A DNA stretch of 64,000 nt from an uncultured Bacilli bacterium (GTDB lineage: Bacteria > Bacillota_I > Bacilli_A > RF39 > UBA660), in NCBI GenBank assembly GCA_910579455.1, contig CAJTUT010000003.1, positions 43,882 to 107,881 on the forward strand. The letters are read 5' to 3'. The notes beneath the pieces were generated by a model, which ran no database searches, was not told where the DNA came from, and saw nothing but the letters and a program-made list of their open reading frames with translations. The position numbers and the translations under genes are program-made. Within the stretch, counting starts at the first letter, position 1; every line of letters begins with the position of its first letter. Positions 17,716 through 26,923 of the stretch are shown here, one piece after another.

Positions 17716-17804
17716 TGGTGCCTAAGGTCGGACTTGAACCGACACGAGTGTTGAAGCTCGCAGGATTTTAAGTCCTGTGCGTCTACCTATTCCGCCACTC
17801 AGGC
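17716..17804 (-). tRNA. tRNA-Leu(TAA)
   Basis: Long-variable-arm tRNA with acceptor GCCTGAG, anticodon loop CTTAAAA and encoded CCA. Confidence 0.94.
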
Positions 17805-17807
17805 ACA

Positions 17808-17883
17808 TGGTGACCTGTATGAGATTCGAACTCATGACCCTTTGATTAAAAGTCAAATGCTCTACCGACTGAGCTAACAGATC
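17808..17883 (-). tRNA. tRNA-Lys(TTT)
   Basis: Cloverleaf with acceptor GATCTGT, anticodon loop CTTTTAA and encoded CCA. Confidence 0.95.
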
Positions 17884-17897
17884 ATTTCAATAAAATA

Positions 17898-17972
17898 TGG
17901 CTGCCTCGGTTAGATTCGAACTAACGCATGTCAGAGTCAAAGTCTGATGCCTTACCACTTGGCTACGAGGCA
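17898..17972 (-). tRNA. tRNA-Gln(TTG)
   Basis: Cloverleaf with acceptor TGCCTCG, anticodon loop CTTTGAC, discriminator G and encoded CCA. Confidence 0.95.
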
Positions 17973-17979
17973 ATCCTAA

Positions 17980-18064
17980 TGGTGGAGAGAGATGGATTCG
18001 AACCATCGAACTCAATGAGAACAGATTTACAGTCTGTCGCGTTTAGCCTCTTCGCTACCTCTCC
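17980..18064 (-). tRNA. tRNA-Tyr(GTA)
   Basis: Long-variable-arm tRNA with acceptor GGAGAGG, anticodon loop CTGTAAA and encoded CCA. Confidence 0.95.
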
Positions 18065-18072
18065 AAAAAAAA

Positions 18073-18148
18073 TGGTGCCGAAACCAGGACTTGAACCCGG
18101 AACCTACTGATTACAAATCAGTTGCTCTACCAATTGAGCTATTTCGGC
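18073..18148 (-). tRNA. tRNA-Thr(TGT)
   Basis: Cloverleaf with acceptor GCCGAAA, anticodon loop TTTGTAA and encoded CCA. Confidence 0.95.
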
Positions 18149-18157
18149 ATAAATAAA

Positions 18158-18234
18158 TGGTGGACGATATAGGACTCGAACCTATGACCCCCTGCTTGTA
18201 AGGCAGGTGCTCTAACCAACTGAGCTAATCGTCC
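18158..18234 (-). tRNA. tRNA-Val(TAC)
   Basis: Cloverleaf with acceptor GGACGAT, anticodon loop CTTACAA and encoded CCA. It is the first gene of the operon. Confidence 0.95.
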
Positions 18235-18262
18235 ATAAACACATAAACAGTTGACAGTATCA

Positions 18263-18291
18263 AATATACCAGTTTATGCTATTTTTGTCAA
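18263..18291 (-). promoter_or_regulatory. Strong promoter of the large tRNA operon
   Basis: On the minus strand a perfect TTGACA and a TATATT are spaced by 17 bases, about 30 bases before tRNA-Val. It is among the best sigma-A matches in the window. Confidence 0.85.
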
Positions 18292-18308
18292 TACTCATTT
18301 CAAATTTT

Positions 18309-18686
18309 TTACATTTTTTTACCTTGTTTATTAAGGATTTCTTCCGTTTTGTTTTTCATCCAAAAATCCAATTTTTTCTTCAAGGAGGAAAATCCATTTG
18401 ATGTCTCTATGATTTTAGTCCTTTTTCTTCTATTTATTCTATAATCAATACCTTTTATACTTAACTTCACATGGAAGTCATTGCTATTAAAGTCAAGTAT
18501 TTTAACTTTTATAGTCTCACCTATAGTAACATAATCACGGATATTTCTAACAAAGGAATCAGAAATCTCTGAAATATGTATTAATCCACTGTAATAATTA
18601 TCGAGCCCTACAAAAATACCATATTTTTCTATACCTGTTACACATCCAGTCACTATATTACCAATTTGATACTTATCCTTCGCCAT
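18309..18686 (-). CDS. S1 RNA-binding domain protein (YugI/CvfD-like)
   Basis: A 125-residue protein. The N-terminal 75 residues form one S1 domain (IGNIVTGCVTGIEKYGIFV...GLIHISEIS), followed by a basic helical tail. This matches the general stress protein 13/CvfD group, which binds ribosomes or RNA in Firmicutes. The frame is open to 18749, but the ATG at 18686 begins right before the S1 domain. The ribosome site there is weak (AGGACGGTG). A promoter lies just upstream. Confidence 0.82.
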   Translation of the reverse strand: MAKDKYQIGNIVTGCVTGIEKYGIFVGLDNYYSGLIHISEISDSFVRNIRDYVTIGETIKVKILDFNSNDFHVKLSIKGIDYRINRRKRTKIIETSNGFSSLKKKLDFWMKNKTEEILNKQGKKM

Positions 18687-18705
18687 AACACACCGTCCTG
18701 TATAC

Positions 18706-18734
18706 ATTATAACAAAAAGAGTTGACTTATTCAA
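18706..18734 (-). promoter_or_regulatory. Promoter for the S1-domain gene
   Basis: TTGAAT and TATAAT with a 17-base spacer on the minus strand, about 20 bases before the chosen start codon. Confidence 0.65.
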
Positions 18735-18754
18735 GGAAAGTATTCCCAAATGTA

Positions 18755-18783
18755 TTTACTTATGATCCATAAACTAGTATAAT
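18755..18783 (+). promoter_or_regulatory. Promoter for the NifU-like gene
   Basis: TTTACT and TATAAT with a 17-base spacer, ending 17 bases before the ATG at 18801. It is divergent from the S1-gene promoter. Confidence 0.6.
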
Positions 18784-18800
18784 TCATATTGGTGATAAAT

Positions 18801-19049
18801 ATGTATAAAAATACAGATATTGATATTGAAAATAGGATTATTACTATAATTAATAAAATAAAACCCTTTCTAATTAATGATGGAGGAAATCTAGAGTTTA
18901 TAAAATATGAAAATAACATTGTTTACGTAAAATTGATTGGAGCTTGTGCTGAATGCAATATGATGGATATAACACTAAAAGACGGAATTGAACAGTTAAT
19001 TATAAATGAAATACCAGAAGTTAAAGAAGTGATAAATATAGACAAGTAA
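18801..19049 (+). CDS. NifU C-terminal domain protein (YutI-like)
   Basis: An 82-residue iron-sulfur carrier of the Nfu type. It has the INDGGNLEF start of the domain and the cluster-binding GACAECNM motif (CxxC). It probably carries Fe-S clusters to target enzymes such as the radical-SAM activase nearby, though that link is inference. The ATG at 18801 has GGTGAT upstream; a TTG at 18789 in the same frame is less likely. In Bacillus the yutI gene lies beside yutH, as here, which supports the name. Confidence 0.88.
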   Translation: MYKNTDIDIENRIITIINKIKPFLINDGGNLEFIKYENNIVYVKLIGACAECNMMDITLKDGIEQLIINEIPEVKEVINIDK

Positions 19050-19050
19050 A

Positions 19051-19941
19051 TCACAACCAATCTATTCTTTCTATACTAAATAATTGATTAATAATCATGT
19101 AGATATTTATAATATAATCCTCATACTCCTCAGTTCTTTTTAAAATAGATAGAATTTCTTTTTCTTCTAAATTATTACCAATAATTTCATCATATTTATC
19201 AAAATAATAGGTAGGAAATAGCAGTCTAGCGTATATTAACTGACAAGAAAATTGGTCCAAATTAAGATAACTCAATAAACCCTTTATTTTTATATAGTCA
19301 TAATCATCATTAAAGAATATATATTTTAAATACTCAGCAATATCCCTACTTTTATAGTCAATAATTAAATTCAGTGGATTATTAAATTCATTATCTCTAA
19401 TTCTCTTATGTGATATTACAAGATTATCATTTTTAGATTGAAGTAAGTGATAGGTATTATAAACATAGGATATTGCATTTTCGGCCATTCCAATAAAATA
19501 ATTAATGCTATCTCTTAATAGAGGATACTCTTTATCTAAATGTATTAATTGATACTCAATATAATCAATTTTTTCTGACCATAGAAACAACCAATTAGAC
19601 CTATCTATATTTTTATACATTTTCTTTGATGTTAAAAGATAATACGGTTTTTCTATAATCTCTTCAATCCCTATTTTTTTAGAAACCTTTTTTATTAATA
19701 TATATGAATAATTTTGCACATGAGTAATAATGCTATTTTCAATATTAATCATAATTTGATCATATTTATGGTTTCCCTTAATCAGATGATTAACCTCGAT
19801 AATTTCATCCTCATATCTATTTAATGGTAAAAACAAATATTGATTATCAAAATAGCTGAATCTATATTGGCGTCTATTTTTATATAGATGATTTATTTTT
19901 ATATTATAATAATACTCAATTAAATTTTTTATTTTCACCAC
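19051..19941 (-). CDS. YutH-like spore coat kinase homologue
   Basis: A 296-residue protein that resembles the CotS/YutH group of spore-coat proteins with an aminoglycoside-kinase fold. The telling stretch is IIDYKSRDIAEYLKY, which parallels the DHPSRDLAEWIR region of YutH as I remember it. ARLLFPTYYFDKYD near the C-terminus also fits. The usual catalytic HxD loop is not obvious, so activity is doubtful. It lies opposite the NifU-like gene (2 bases apart, convergent). The start is unclear: two successive GTG codons at 19941 and 19938 sit inside the AGAGGTGGTG site. Family membership is inferred from remembered features and neighbours. Confidence 0.55.
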   Translation of the reverse strand: MVKIKNLIEYYYNIKINHLYKNRRQYRFSYFDNQYLFLPLNRYEDEIIEVNHLIKGNHKYDQIMINIENSIITHVQNYSYILIKKVSKKIGIEEIIEKPYYLLTSKKMYKNIDRSNWLFLWSEKIDYIEYQLIHLDKEYPLLRDSINYFIGMAENAISYVYNTYHLLQSKNDNLVISHKRIRDNEFNNPLNLIIDYKSRDIAEYLKYIFFNDDYDYIKIKGLLSYLNLDQFSCQLIYARLLFPTYYFDKYDEIIGNNLEEKEILSILKRTEEYEDYIINIYMIINQLFSIERIDWL

Positions 19942-19980
19942 CTCTATAAAACTTTATGATAAAGCCAATGTTTTTACAAC

Positions 19981-20036
19981 AAAAAAAGGGAAATATCTCC
20001 CTAATAGCTCGATAATATTATCTAATTTTTCCCTTT
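19981..20036 (-). terminator. Terminator after the coiled-coil gene
   Basis: On the minus strand, AAAGGGAAA and TTTCCCTTT arms enclose a long loop with a small inner hairpin, ending in a seven-T run. It overlaps the last codons of the upstream gene. Confidence 0.6.
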
Positions 20037-21518
20037 GTGGATGGAAAAATTTGTTTCCTGTGTATTTCCATTATTTTCTAACATATGATCCAAATTTAAA
20101 TTTGGATTAGTACTCTGTTGATTAAAGCGTGACAGCATTGCATCCAACTCATTCTCACCTAGAACTGCTCTACTATTTACAGACTGATTTGCAGAAAATT
20201 TAGGCTGTACAGGCTCATTTTTATTGGAAAATTCCAGCATTTTATCTAACTCAGCAGCCTTTTCACTCATTTGACGAGCTCCCGCTTTGCTTTTATTTAT
20301 AGTAGAATAATTCTCTTGTACTGTATTAAGTATTTTAGTGGCATTTATCTCTGCATTTCTTCTATTTTCCTCATACTGATCTATGTTCGTAGATGCCTCC
20401 ACTATTGTACTTTCTAGATTTTCATTCTGTTCTTTTATTTCGTTAACCCTTTCTCTAAGCTCCTTTAATTTTAATTGTAAATTTGCTCTCTCCTTTTGTT
20501 CTTCTTCAGTTGCATCTCTTACTAACTTATTTGTTTGAACTTCTGCTGCTTTTGCTTTCCTTTCTTTTTCTGCAGCTTCTTCGGCTTGTTTTTTTGCCTC
20601 TGCTTCTTGTTTCTTATGTTCATCCGCTTTTGTCTTCAATTTTTGCTGTCTTTCCTTCTCCTCATTATATACCTGTGCTATTTCTTCCAAAACTTTATCT
20701 ATATCATCATCTAATTCATCTGAATTTAGATGTGCTGAAATAACTTTCTCCTTTTGGTTCAAACGATTAATATCTTCAAGGGTAGCCAATTCATCCCCAC
20801 CATTATCAAATACACTATAATGATCAAATTCATTATAATCTGATTCTTCTGTTGATAATGGTAATTCCAAATTTTCTAGAGGTATAGTTAATGATGATGT
20901 ATTTTGATTTATATTAGACTTTTGAATTGGTGGTTCACCTTGCACAAGTTCACTTTGCTCAACTGACTGAGTTGTTTGTTCCTGAGGTTGTGATACAGCT
21001 TCAGAATTATTAAAACCTACATTCAACATATCTTCGGCACTCTGCTGATCAAAATCCATATCAATATCTATTACACTACACCAATCACGCAACTTGCTTA
21101 CTATGGTAGCAAAAAACTTTCCAACCAATTTAAGAGGTGTTACTCCATAACGATAAAATCTACCATTAAAATAGCGTTCCTCATTCTTTATTATAATCTC
21201 TTTATCATTCTCTACTTCTGCAATGCGCCTTTTCAAATCGTTTATATTAAGTTGCGTTAGTGATGAGGATCCACTTTCAATAATTCTCTGATATATATCA
21301 ATTTCCTGATCTTTTCTCTTCAATTTTCTTAGACTTCTTCTTCTGTAACCCTTATATTGACCTTTCACTTTATTCTTACTCTCAGGCTTCATAGCAACTT
21401 TTTTACTGGCATTAGATGGCTGATTAGGTCCGTATCTACTGTTTTGTAAATCTCGATCTGTATATTCTCCATTAGGTATAGTCTTTTCCATTTCTTCAAC
21501 TTCTTGTTCTGTATTCAT
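20022..21518 (-). CDS. Large coiled-coil protein of unknown function
   Basis: A 498-residue protein without a recognised domain. Residues 1-75 are polar and end in a very basic stretch (YRRRSLRKLKRKDQ). A short hydrophobic patch (TPLKLVGKFFATIV, about 130-143) follows and may touch the membrane. Residues 165-250 are Gln/Ser/Asp-rich and probably disordered. About 270-400 is a strong Glu/Lys/Gln coiled coil with alanine-rich heptads. The tail is Asn/Gln-rich. There is no signal peptide. It has GGGAGG before the ATG. It lies inside the yutH-yutD-yunB sporulation neighbourhood, so a structural role in division or spore coat is possible but unproven. Confidence 0.75.
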   Translation of the reverse strand: MNTEQEVEEMEKTIPNGEYTDRDLQNSRYGPNQPSNASKKVAMKPESKNKVKGQYKGYRRRSLRKLKRKDQEIDIYQRIIESGSSSLTQLNINDLKRRIAEVENDKEIIIKNEERYFNGRFYRYGVTPLKLVGKFFATIVSKLRDWCSVIDIDMDFDQQSAEDMLNVGFNNSEAVSQPQEQTTQSVEQSELVQGEPPIQKSNINQNTSSLTIPLENLELPLSTEESDYNEFDHYSVFDNGGDELATLEDINRLNQKEKVISAHLNSDELDDDIDKVLEEIAQVYNEEKERQQKLKTKADEHKKQEAEAKKQAEEAAEKERKAKAAEVQTNKLVRDATEEEQKERANLQLKLKELRERVNEIKEQNENLESTIVEASTNIDQYEENRRNAEINATKILNTVQENYSTINKSKAGARQMSEKAAELDKMLEFSNKNEPVQPKFSANQSVNSRAVLGENELDAMLSRFNQQSTNPNLNLDHMLENNGNTQETNFSIHKGKN

Positions 21519-21558
21519 ATAAGAAACCTCCCACTTTTATTTATATATTCCCCTATAA

Positions 21559-21831
21559 CTAATCCTTAGCCAATTCACGTAAAACATCCTTTATTCGTGT
21601 CCATTCATTTTCATCTTCTACGCCAAACAATCTTGGTTCGCCTGTCTCACGGTTTACATTAGAAACATAGACCGTAATATTTCCATTTTCATCTTCCTCA
21701 TTTTTTGTATAAACAACATATTCCTTTTTATTATCTTTGAACTCAAATGCCAATATTACTTCTACCTCTTCGATAGTTCCATCTTCTGCAACAATAGTCA
21801 TAACCTTTTCTTCTAATGTTTCCTTATTCAT
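21559..21831 (-). CDS. DUF1292 family protein (YrzB-like)
   Basis: A 90-residue acidic protein. The pattern MTIVAEDGTIEEVEVILAFEF...YVVYTKNEED is typical of the DUF1292 family, which is widespread in Firmicutes and of unknown function. The frame is open to 21888; the ATG at 21831 has GGGAGG eight bases upstream and is chosen. It is 40 bases upstream of the large coiled-coil gene on the same strand. Confidence 0.8.
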   Translation of the reverse strand: MNKETLEEKVMTIVAEDGTIEEVEVILAFEFKDNKKEYVVYTKNEEDENGNITVYVSNVNRETGEPRLFGVEDENEWTRIKDVLRELAKD

Positions 21832-21911
21832 ATATATGTCCTCCCTTTTATTCCTATTGAAATAATAAATATATATACATTTTACCATATTTACAAAATA
21901 TTACAATACTT

Positions 21912-22190
21912 TTATTTTATTTTTTTTAATAAAAAGAATTTTGCACCATAGGCACAATAGTTTTTAATATAATTATCTAATGTCTTGATATTATTAACGT
22001 TACTTACTCTTGGATGGCCATTACCATAGTATCCTTTTAACCTCAGCTTATCATATGCATAGTCTCCAAATATATAATCAAATTCATAAAAATAATCTGT
22101 TATTATATTTTTTAATTCATCAAAATTAAAACAATCCTTCTCATTATTTACTATTTCATAAGAAAATTGATCCAGTTCTATTTTGTTCAT
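21912..22190 (-). CDS. yutD: YutD family protein
   Basis: A 92-residue protein with the YutD core FDYIFGDYAYDKLRLKGYY. Function is unknown, but the family is conserved in Bacilli and its gene usually lies near yutH and yunB, as here. The ATG at 22190 has GAGGGA; the frame is open to 22229 and overlaps the end of yunB, but that part has no ribosome site. The short basic C-terminus (FFLLKKIK) is the end of the protein. Confidence 0.82.
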   Translation of the reverse strand: MNKIELDQFSYEIVNNEKDCFNFDELKNIITDYFYEFDYIFGDYAYDKLRLKGYYGNGHPRVSNVNNIKTLDNYIKNYCAYGAKFFLLKKIK

Positions 22191-22221
22191 ATTATCCCTC
22201 AAAAAAATTATATCACAAAAC

Positions 22222-22938
22222 CTACCCAATGGGTAGAGAAAAAAGAGAAGAATCTTTTTCGAGTGAAGATAAATAATAATTAGGAATACTTCCTTGAATC
22301 ACCTTCACAGTAAGCGGAATATCTACTTGTATCTTAGCTGAGTCTGTAAATTGAGGCATAGTGATTCGCTCTTCAACTTCAACATGAATCGAAACTTCTA
22401 AATAAATACTATTGATTCCATATGTTTCTACTTTGGTCTTTAAATTTGTCACTACTTCTCCAATAAAGTTTAGTTTAATTGGAAAAATCGGACCATTATT
22501 TGCAACAAGAGAGTTAGAAAATAAAGCACCCATTGGCACTTCACAAACAACTCCTTTTTTTATTTCCTTAAATTTAATCCCCTTAAAAGTATTGGCAATT
22601 TCTAACTGATCAGTCTTACCATTTTCCAAATCTACTAACCTTTTTTGTACTTTTATAGTTGTTTGTTTTAAAAGCTGATTTACTTCTTTAGCTCTAAAAT
22701 CAATCATTTGAATTTCATTTTTTTCATTAAATGTTACCTCAAAGATGTTATCATCTATCTTTTTTAAAAACTCTTGATCAATTGCAGAATTTACCGCATA
22801 TACACCAAATCTTTTTGCCTCTACTGTAGAATATCTTAAAAGAATAGGATTAACCTTTTTACTTAATAAAAATAAAGATAGGAATGCACAAAGAATAGCA
22901 AAAGCTAAAACCCAAAATAATATTTTTAGTCTTTTCAT
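22222..22938 (-). CDS. yunB: Sporulation protein YunB
   Basis: A bitopic membrane protein of about 238 residues needed for normal sporulation in Bacillus. One N-terminal helix (LKILFWVLAFAILCAFLSLF) is followed by the YunB domain, with VEAKRFGVYAVNSAID, the VPMGALFSNSLVANNGP loop and IPLTVKVIQGSIPNYY. The ATG at 22938 gives the usual short N-terminus. A TTG at 22980 would add 14 residues; neither has a strong ribosome site, so the start is uncertain. It follows pflA by one base in the longer form. Confidence 0.88.
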   Translation of the reverse strand: MKRLKILFWVLAFAILCAFLSLFLLSKKVNPILLRYSTVEAKRFGVYAVNSAIDQEFLKKIDDNIFEVTFNEKNEIQMIDFRAKEVNQLLKQTTIKVQKRLVDLENGKTDQLEIANTFKGIKFKEIKKGVVCEVPMGALFSNSLVANNGPIFPIKLNFIGEVVTNLKTKVETYGINSIYLEVSIHVEVEERITMPQFTDSAKIQVDIPLTVKVIQGSIPNYYLSSLEKDSSLFSLPIG

Positions 22939-22980
22939 ATAACTAGGATATGTAAAAAGAAAAAAGAATAGTATCTTCAA

Positions 22981-23703
22981 CTACTCTTCTTCTAATATTT
23001 CCTGGAGACTCTGGCATTTTTCTACATCCATAGCAGAAACATTTTCCAACGGATAGGATATTCCCAGTTTCTGATACTTAGAAACACCTAAGGTTTGGTA
23101 AGGTAAAAGCTCCACCTTTTCTATGTTTCTAAAACCAGAAATAAAGTTTTTTAAACCAAGAACAAAATCTTTTGTATCATTGACTCCTGGAACAATTACA
23201 GTTCGAAACCACATTTTTTTACCTTTCTTCTGACAAGTATATAAAAATTTTAAAAAATTAGTTATTGGTCTCGTAGTAAGTTTTTGATATTCCTGTTCCT
23301 GGTAAGCCTTGATATCTAGTATGACTAAATCCACATAATCTAAGATTTCTTCATATCCATTTACAGAACCAGAGGTATCAATCGCTGTATGAATATGCTC
23401 ATTCTTACATAGTTTTAAGCATTCGAGTAAGAATTCTTTTTGTAGTAATGGCTCTCCTCCAGAAAATGTGACACCCCCATCTTCTCCAAAATAGTTTTGA
23501 TATCTTTTTATCTTTTCGATTAGTTCTTCTGGCGATAATTCTAGTTTATAAGAATCAGAATTCCATGTTTCAGGATTATGGCAATAAAGGCATCTTAATG
23601 GGCATCCTTGTAAAAATACTACAAATCGAATTCCAGGACCATCTACTAGCCCCATGGTTTCCAATGAATTAATCTTTCCCTTTATGATGTTAGATTTTTT
23701 CAT
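22981..23703 (-). CDS. pflA: Pyruvate formate-lyase activating enzyme
   Basis: A 240-residue radical-SAM activase. The [4Fe-4S] motif CPLRCLYC (CxxxCxxC) is at about 34-41, and the SAM-binding GGE motif (TFSGGEPLL) follows. It makes the glycyl radical on PflB. The ATG at 23703 has TAGGA and lies within the last 14 bases of pflB, so translation is coupled. The gene order pflB-pflA is standard. Confidence 0.95.
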   Translation of the reverse strand: MKKSNIIKGKINSLETMGLVDGPGIRFVVFLQGCPLRCLYCHNPETWNSDSYKLELSPEELIEKIKRYQNYFGEDGGVTFSGGEPLLQKEFLLECLKLCKNEHIHTAIDTSGSVNGYEEILDYVDLVILDIKAYQEQEYQKLTTRPITNFLKFLYTCQKKGKKMWFRTVIVPGVNDTKDFVLGLKNFISGFRNIEKVELLPYQTLGVSKYQKLGISYPLENVSAMDVEKCQSLQEILEEE

Positions 23704-25918
23704 GAAAAGTCCTACTAATTACTTCTAATTGTTGTTCACGACTCAACCTATTAAAGTGAACCGCATAACCACTAATACGAATAGTCAATGTAGGATACTC
23801 CTCTGGATGTTCCATTGCGTCTATCAATGTTTCTCTATTTAAAACATTGACATTTAAATGTTGAGAACCTTGTTTAAAATATCCATCCATTAAAGAGACT
23901 AAATTTTTGATTCTTTCTTCTTCCGTGTGCCCTAAAGCAGGTGGTGTGATAGAGAAAGTATTAGAAACACCATCTTCACAAACATCAGTATAAGGAATCT
24001 TTGCAACAGAGTTTAGGGAAGCTAGAGCACCACTTTCGTCTCTTCCATGCATAGGATTTGCTCCTGGTGCAAAAGCAACTCCTGCTTCTCGTCCATCTGG
24101 AGTAGCACCTGTTTTTTTACCATATACAACATTAGAAGTAATTGTAAGAATTGACAATGTATGTTTAGCATTTTTATATAATTTATGAGTTCTTAATTTT
24201 TTAATAAAGTTACGAGCAAGTTCTACTCCAATTTGATCGACTCTATCATCATCATTTCCATACTTCGGATAATCTCCTTCTACTTCAAAGCGAATAGTAA
24301 TTCCTTCCTCATTCCTAATTGGTTTTACTTTGGCATATTTAATTGCAGATAAAGAGTCCACTGCTACTGAAAATCCCGCTACTCCAAAGGCCATCAAACG
24401 ATTTACATCAGTGTCATGTAGTGCCATCTGTCCTGCCTCATAAGCATACTTATCATGCATAAAGTGAATAGTATTCATTGCATCCACATAAGTTTTTGCA
24501 ACCTTTTCTAATACTAGATCATAATTTTTCATCACTTTATCATAATCTAGAATCTCATCTTCCATTTTTCCAATCCCTTCAACAATGACTCCCCCTTTCA
24601 TCTCATCTACTCCACCATTAATAGAATATAAAAGGGATTTAGCCAGATTACACCTAGCCCCAAAGAATTGCATATCTCGACCAATTCTCATCGCAGAAAC
24701 ACAGCAGGCAATTCCATAATCATGACCGTATAAAGGTCTCATTACATCGTCATTTTCATATTGAATAGAATCTGTCTTAATAGATATTTTAGCACAATAT
24801 TTTTTAAAATTCATAGGTAGTTTTTCTGACCAAAGGACTGTTAAATTAGGCTCAGGTGAAGATCCTAAATTAATTAATGTATGTAAATATCTAAATGAGT
24901 TTTTGGTAACTAAGGGTACCCCATCTTTTGTAACTCCACCAATTGATTCAGTCACCCAAGTAGGATCACCCGCGAATAAATCATTGTATTCTGGAGTACG
25001 CAAATGGCGAGCTAAACGAAGCTTAATAATAAATTGATCAATCATCTCTTGAGCTTCTTTTTCACTAATACTACCTTCTTTTAAATCCCTTTCTATATAA
25101 ATATCTAAGAAAGTAGAAGTTCTTCCTAAACTCATTGCGGCACCATTATTTTCTTTAATAGCTGCCAAATATCCAAAATATACCCATTGAATTGCCTCTT
25201 TGGCATTTTCGGCTGGATTTGAAATATCAAAACCATAAGATGCTGCCATTTCTTTGATTTCATCTAGAGCTTTTATCTGCATGCTAACTTCTTCACGAAG
25301 TCTAATAATTTCCTCAGTAATTTCTACTTTTTCTAATTCTAATAGGTCACTTTGTTTCTCAGACTTTAAAAAATCAATTCCATAAAGAGCAATTCTTCTA
25401 TAGTCCCCAATGATTCTTCCTCTTCCATAAGCATCAGGTAAACCAGTTAACAAACCAGCATGTCTTGCTTTTCTAACATCTGTTGTATATGCATCAAATA
25501 CCCCTTCATTATGAGTCTTTCTATATTTTGTAAATTTTTCTTCTACTTCCCTGTCCCATTGGTAACCATAGGCCTTTAAAGATTCTCTAACCATTCTTAC
25601 GCCACCAAATGGATTTACAATTCTTTTTAAAGGACCATCTGTTTGAAGTCCAAAAATCACTTCATTCTCCTGATCGATATATCCAGGGTTAAAGGAATTA
25701 ATTCCTGATACTGTTTTTGTATCTACATCCAAAATTCCTTTTTCTAACTCTTCTTGAATGAGTTTTCTACACCTTTTCCATACCTTGTCTGTTTTCCCTG
25801 TAGTTCCTTCTAAAAAAGAATCATCTCCTTCATATAAAGTATAGTTATTTATAATAAAGTCTTCTAAATCTATTTTATTTTTCCAATTTTCTCCTTTGAA
25901 ATTTCTATAACAATTCAC
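23690..25918 (-). CDS. pflB: Formate acetyltransferase (pyruvate formate-lyase)
   Basis: A 742-residue glycyl-radical enzyme that turns pyruvate and CoA into acetyl-CoA and formate. The catalytic adjacent cysteines are in GIACCVSAM (near 405) and the radical glycine is in RISGYAVHF (near 715). The PFL domain is full length. The start is a GTG at 25918 with GAAGG upstream. No other ATG or GTG is better placed. It supports an anaerobic mixed-acid metabolism. Confidence 0.96.
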   Translation of the reverse strand: MNCYRNFKGENWKNKIDLEDFIINNYTLYEGDDSFLEGTTGKTDKVWKRCRKLIQEELEKGILDVDTKTVSGINSFNPGYIDQENEVIFGLQTDGPLKRIVNPFGGVRMVRESLKAYGYQWDREVEEKFTKYRKTHNEGVFDAYTTDVRKARHAGLLTGLPDAYGRGRIIGDYRRIALYGIDFLKSEKQSDLLELEKVEITEEIIRLREEVSMQIKALDEIKEMAASYGFDISNPAENAKEAIQWVYFGYLAAIKENNGAAMSLGRTSTFLDIYIERDLKEGSISEKEAQEMIDQFIIKLRLARHLRTPEYNDLFAGDPTWVTESIGGVTKDGVPLVTKNSFRYLHTLINLGSSPEPNLTVLWSEKLPMNFKKYCAKISIKTDSIQYENDDVMRPLYGHDYGIACCVSAMRIGRDMQFFGARCNLAKSLLYSINGGVDEMKGGVIVEGIGKMEDEILDYDKVMKNYDLVLEKVAKTYVDAMNTIHFMHDKYAYEAGQMALHDTDVNRLMAFGVAGFSVAVDSLSAIKYAKVKPIRNEEGITIRFEVEGDYPKYGNDDDRVDQIGVELARNFIKKLRTHKLYKNAKHTLSILTITSNVVYGKKTGATPDGREAGVAFAPGANPMHGRDESGALASLNSVAKIPYTDVCEDGVSNTFSITPPALGHTEEERIKNLVSLMDGYFKQGSQHLNVNVLNRETLIDAMEHPEEYPTLTIRISGYAVHFNRLSREQQLEVISRTFHEKI

Positions 25919-26059
25919 CTTATACCTTCTTTCTACAATTTTTTCACAATAAATATTATAACATATAATTTAAAAAATCAATAGAAATATGAGTTTTCTC
26001 GTCTCTGTGGTACTATACATGGTATTACAAATATAAAAAATATTTTTTTGTATATAAAA

Positions 26060-26782
26060 TCACTTTTTACATTTTAAGAAATATACAACACTCATAGTAT
26101 CAGCACTATTTTTGCCTTTCTCTTTTATTTCAAAATATTTTTGAAGTACATCTTCAAATTCCTGAGATAGCATATTAAATTTGTCAGGACGTCCCATATA
26201 CTCTTCAATTAACATCATAATTCGTCCAGTTGGACTTTTAATATTTGGAATATCAAGCACAAATTTTCCATTAGGTTTTATTATACGATGAATTTCAGCT
26301 AGTGCTTTTTCTACAAATTCTTTTTCAAAATACTCAAGCACCCCGATACACGCTCCAATGTCAAAAAAGTTGTCATCAAATGGAGTTTCATGTATACTTC
26401 CACAGAATAAAGCCCCAATAGATAAATCTCTTTTACTTATGGTTCTTTCAAGAAGTTTAATCGTTTCTGGACTTATATCAACTCCATAATATAATGATTG
26501 CCAATTATCATATCCATAAAACATAAGATTTAAACAACACCCAAGATCAATAAATTTCATATCCTTAGTGGGTGATAAGTAATCTTTAATACCTTTATTT
26601 TTACTACCTTCATATCCGATTTCTAATTCAATTTTATATTTAGGATAGTCTGGGTCATTTGTAATATATCCTGGTAAGTTATCATACGAAAGTGCATCTT
26701 TCTTTCCATAATCAACAATACCTCTGTCGTAAGATTCTTTAATTAATTCTAAATCATTGTCATAATCATTTTTATTATTCAT
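26060..26782 (-). CDS. Class I SAM-dependent methyltransferase
   Basis: A 240-residue methyltransferase with the SAM-binding motif FIDLGCCLN (about 75-83), the acidic motif II YYGVDIS and a GACIGVLEYF motif IV region. The substrate is not shown by the sequence. It stands alone: 140 bases from pflB and about 260 bases from the ylmC terminator. GAGGAG lies upstream of the ATG. A DNA, RNA or small-molecule target is equally possible. Confidence 0.8.
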   Translation of the reverse strand: MNNKNDYDNDLELIKESYDRGIVDYGKKDALSYDNLPGYITNDPDYPKYKIELEIGYEGSKNKGIKDYLSPTKDMKFIDLGCCLNLMFYGYDNWQSLYYGVDISPETIKLLERTISKRDLSIGALFCGSIHETPFDDNFFDIGACIGVLEYFEKEFVEKALAEIHRIIKPNGKFVLDIPNIKSPTGRIMMLIEEYMGRPDKFNMLSQEFEDVLQKYFEIKEKGKNSADTMSVVYFLKCKK

Positions 26783-26923
26783 ATTAAAAACTCCTCTACA
26801 AATCGCTAAATATAAAAGTCTCTAAATACATTTTATCACAAATCTCTTTTGATTTTAGGAGCTTAATTGTTTTTATTTACAAACTCTGTGATATTACGAG
26901 CCGATATTTACAAACCTTAACGG

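Noticed and set aside
20483..20743. Leucine-rich plus-strand frame of 86 codons
   Set aside because: It is the antisense of the coiled-coil gene's Glu/Lys codons, which read as Leu/Phe on the other strand. It has no ribosome site.
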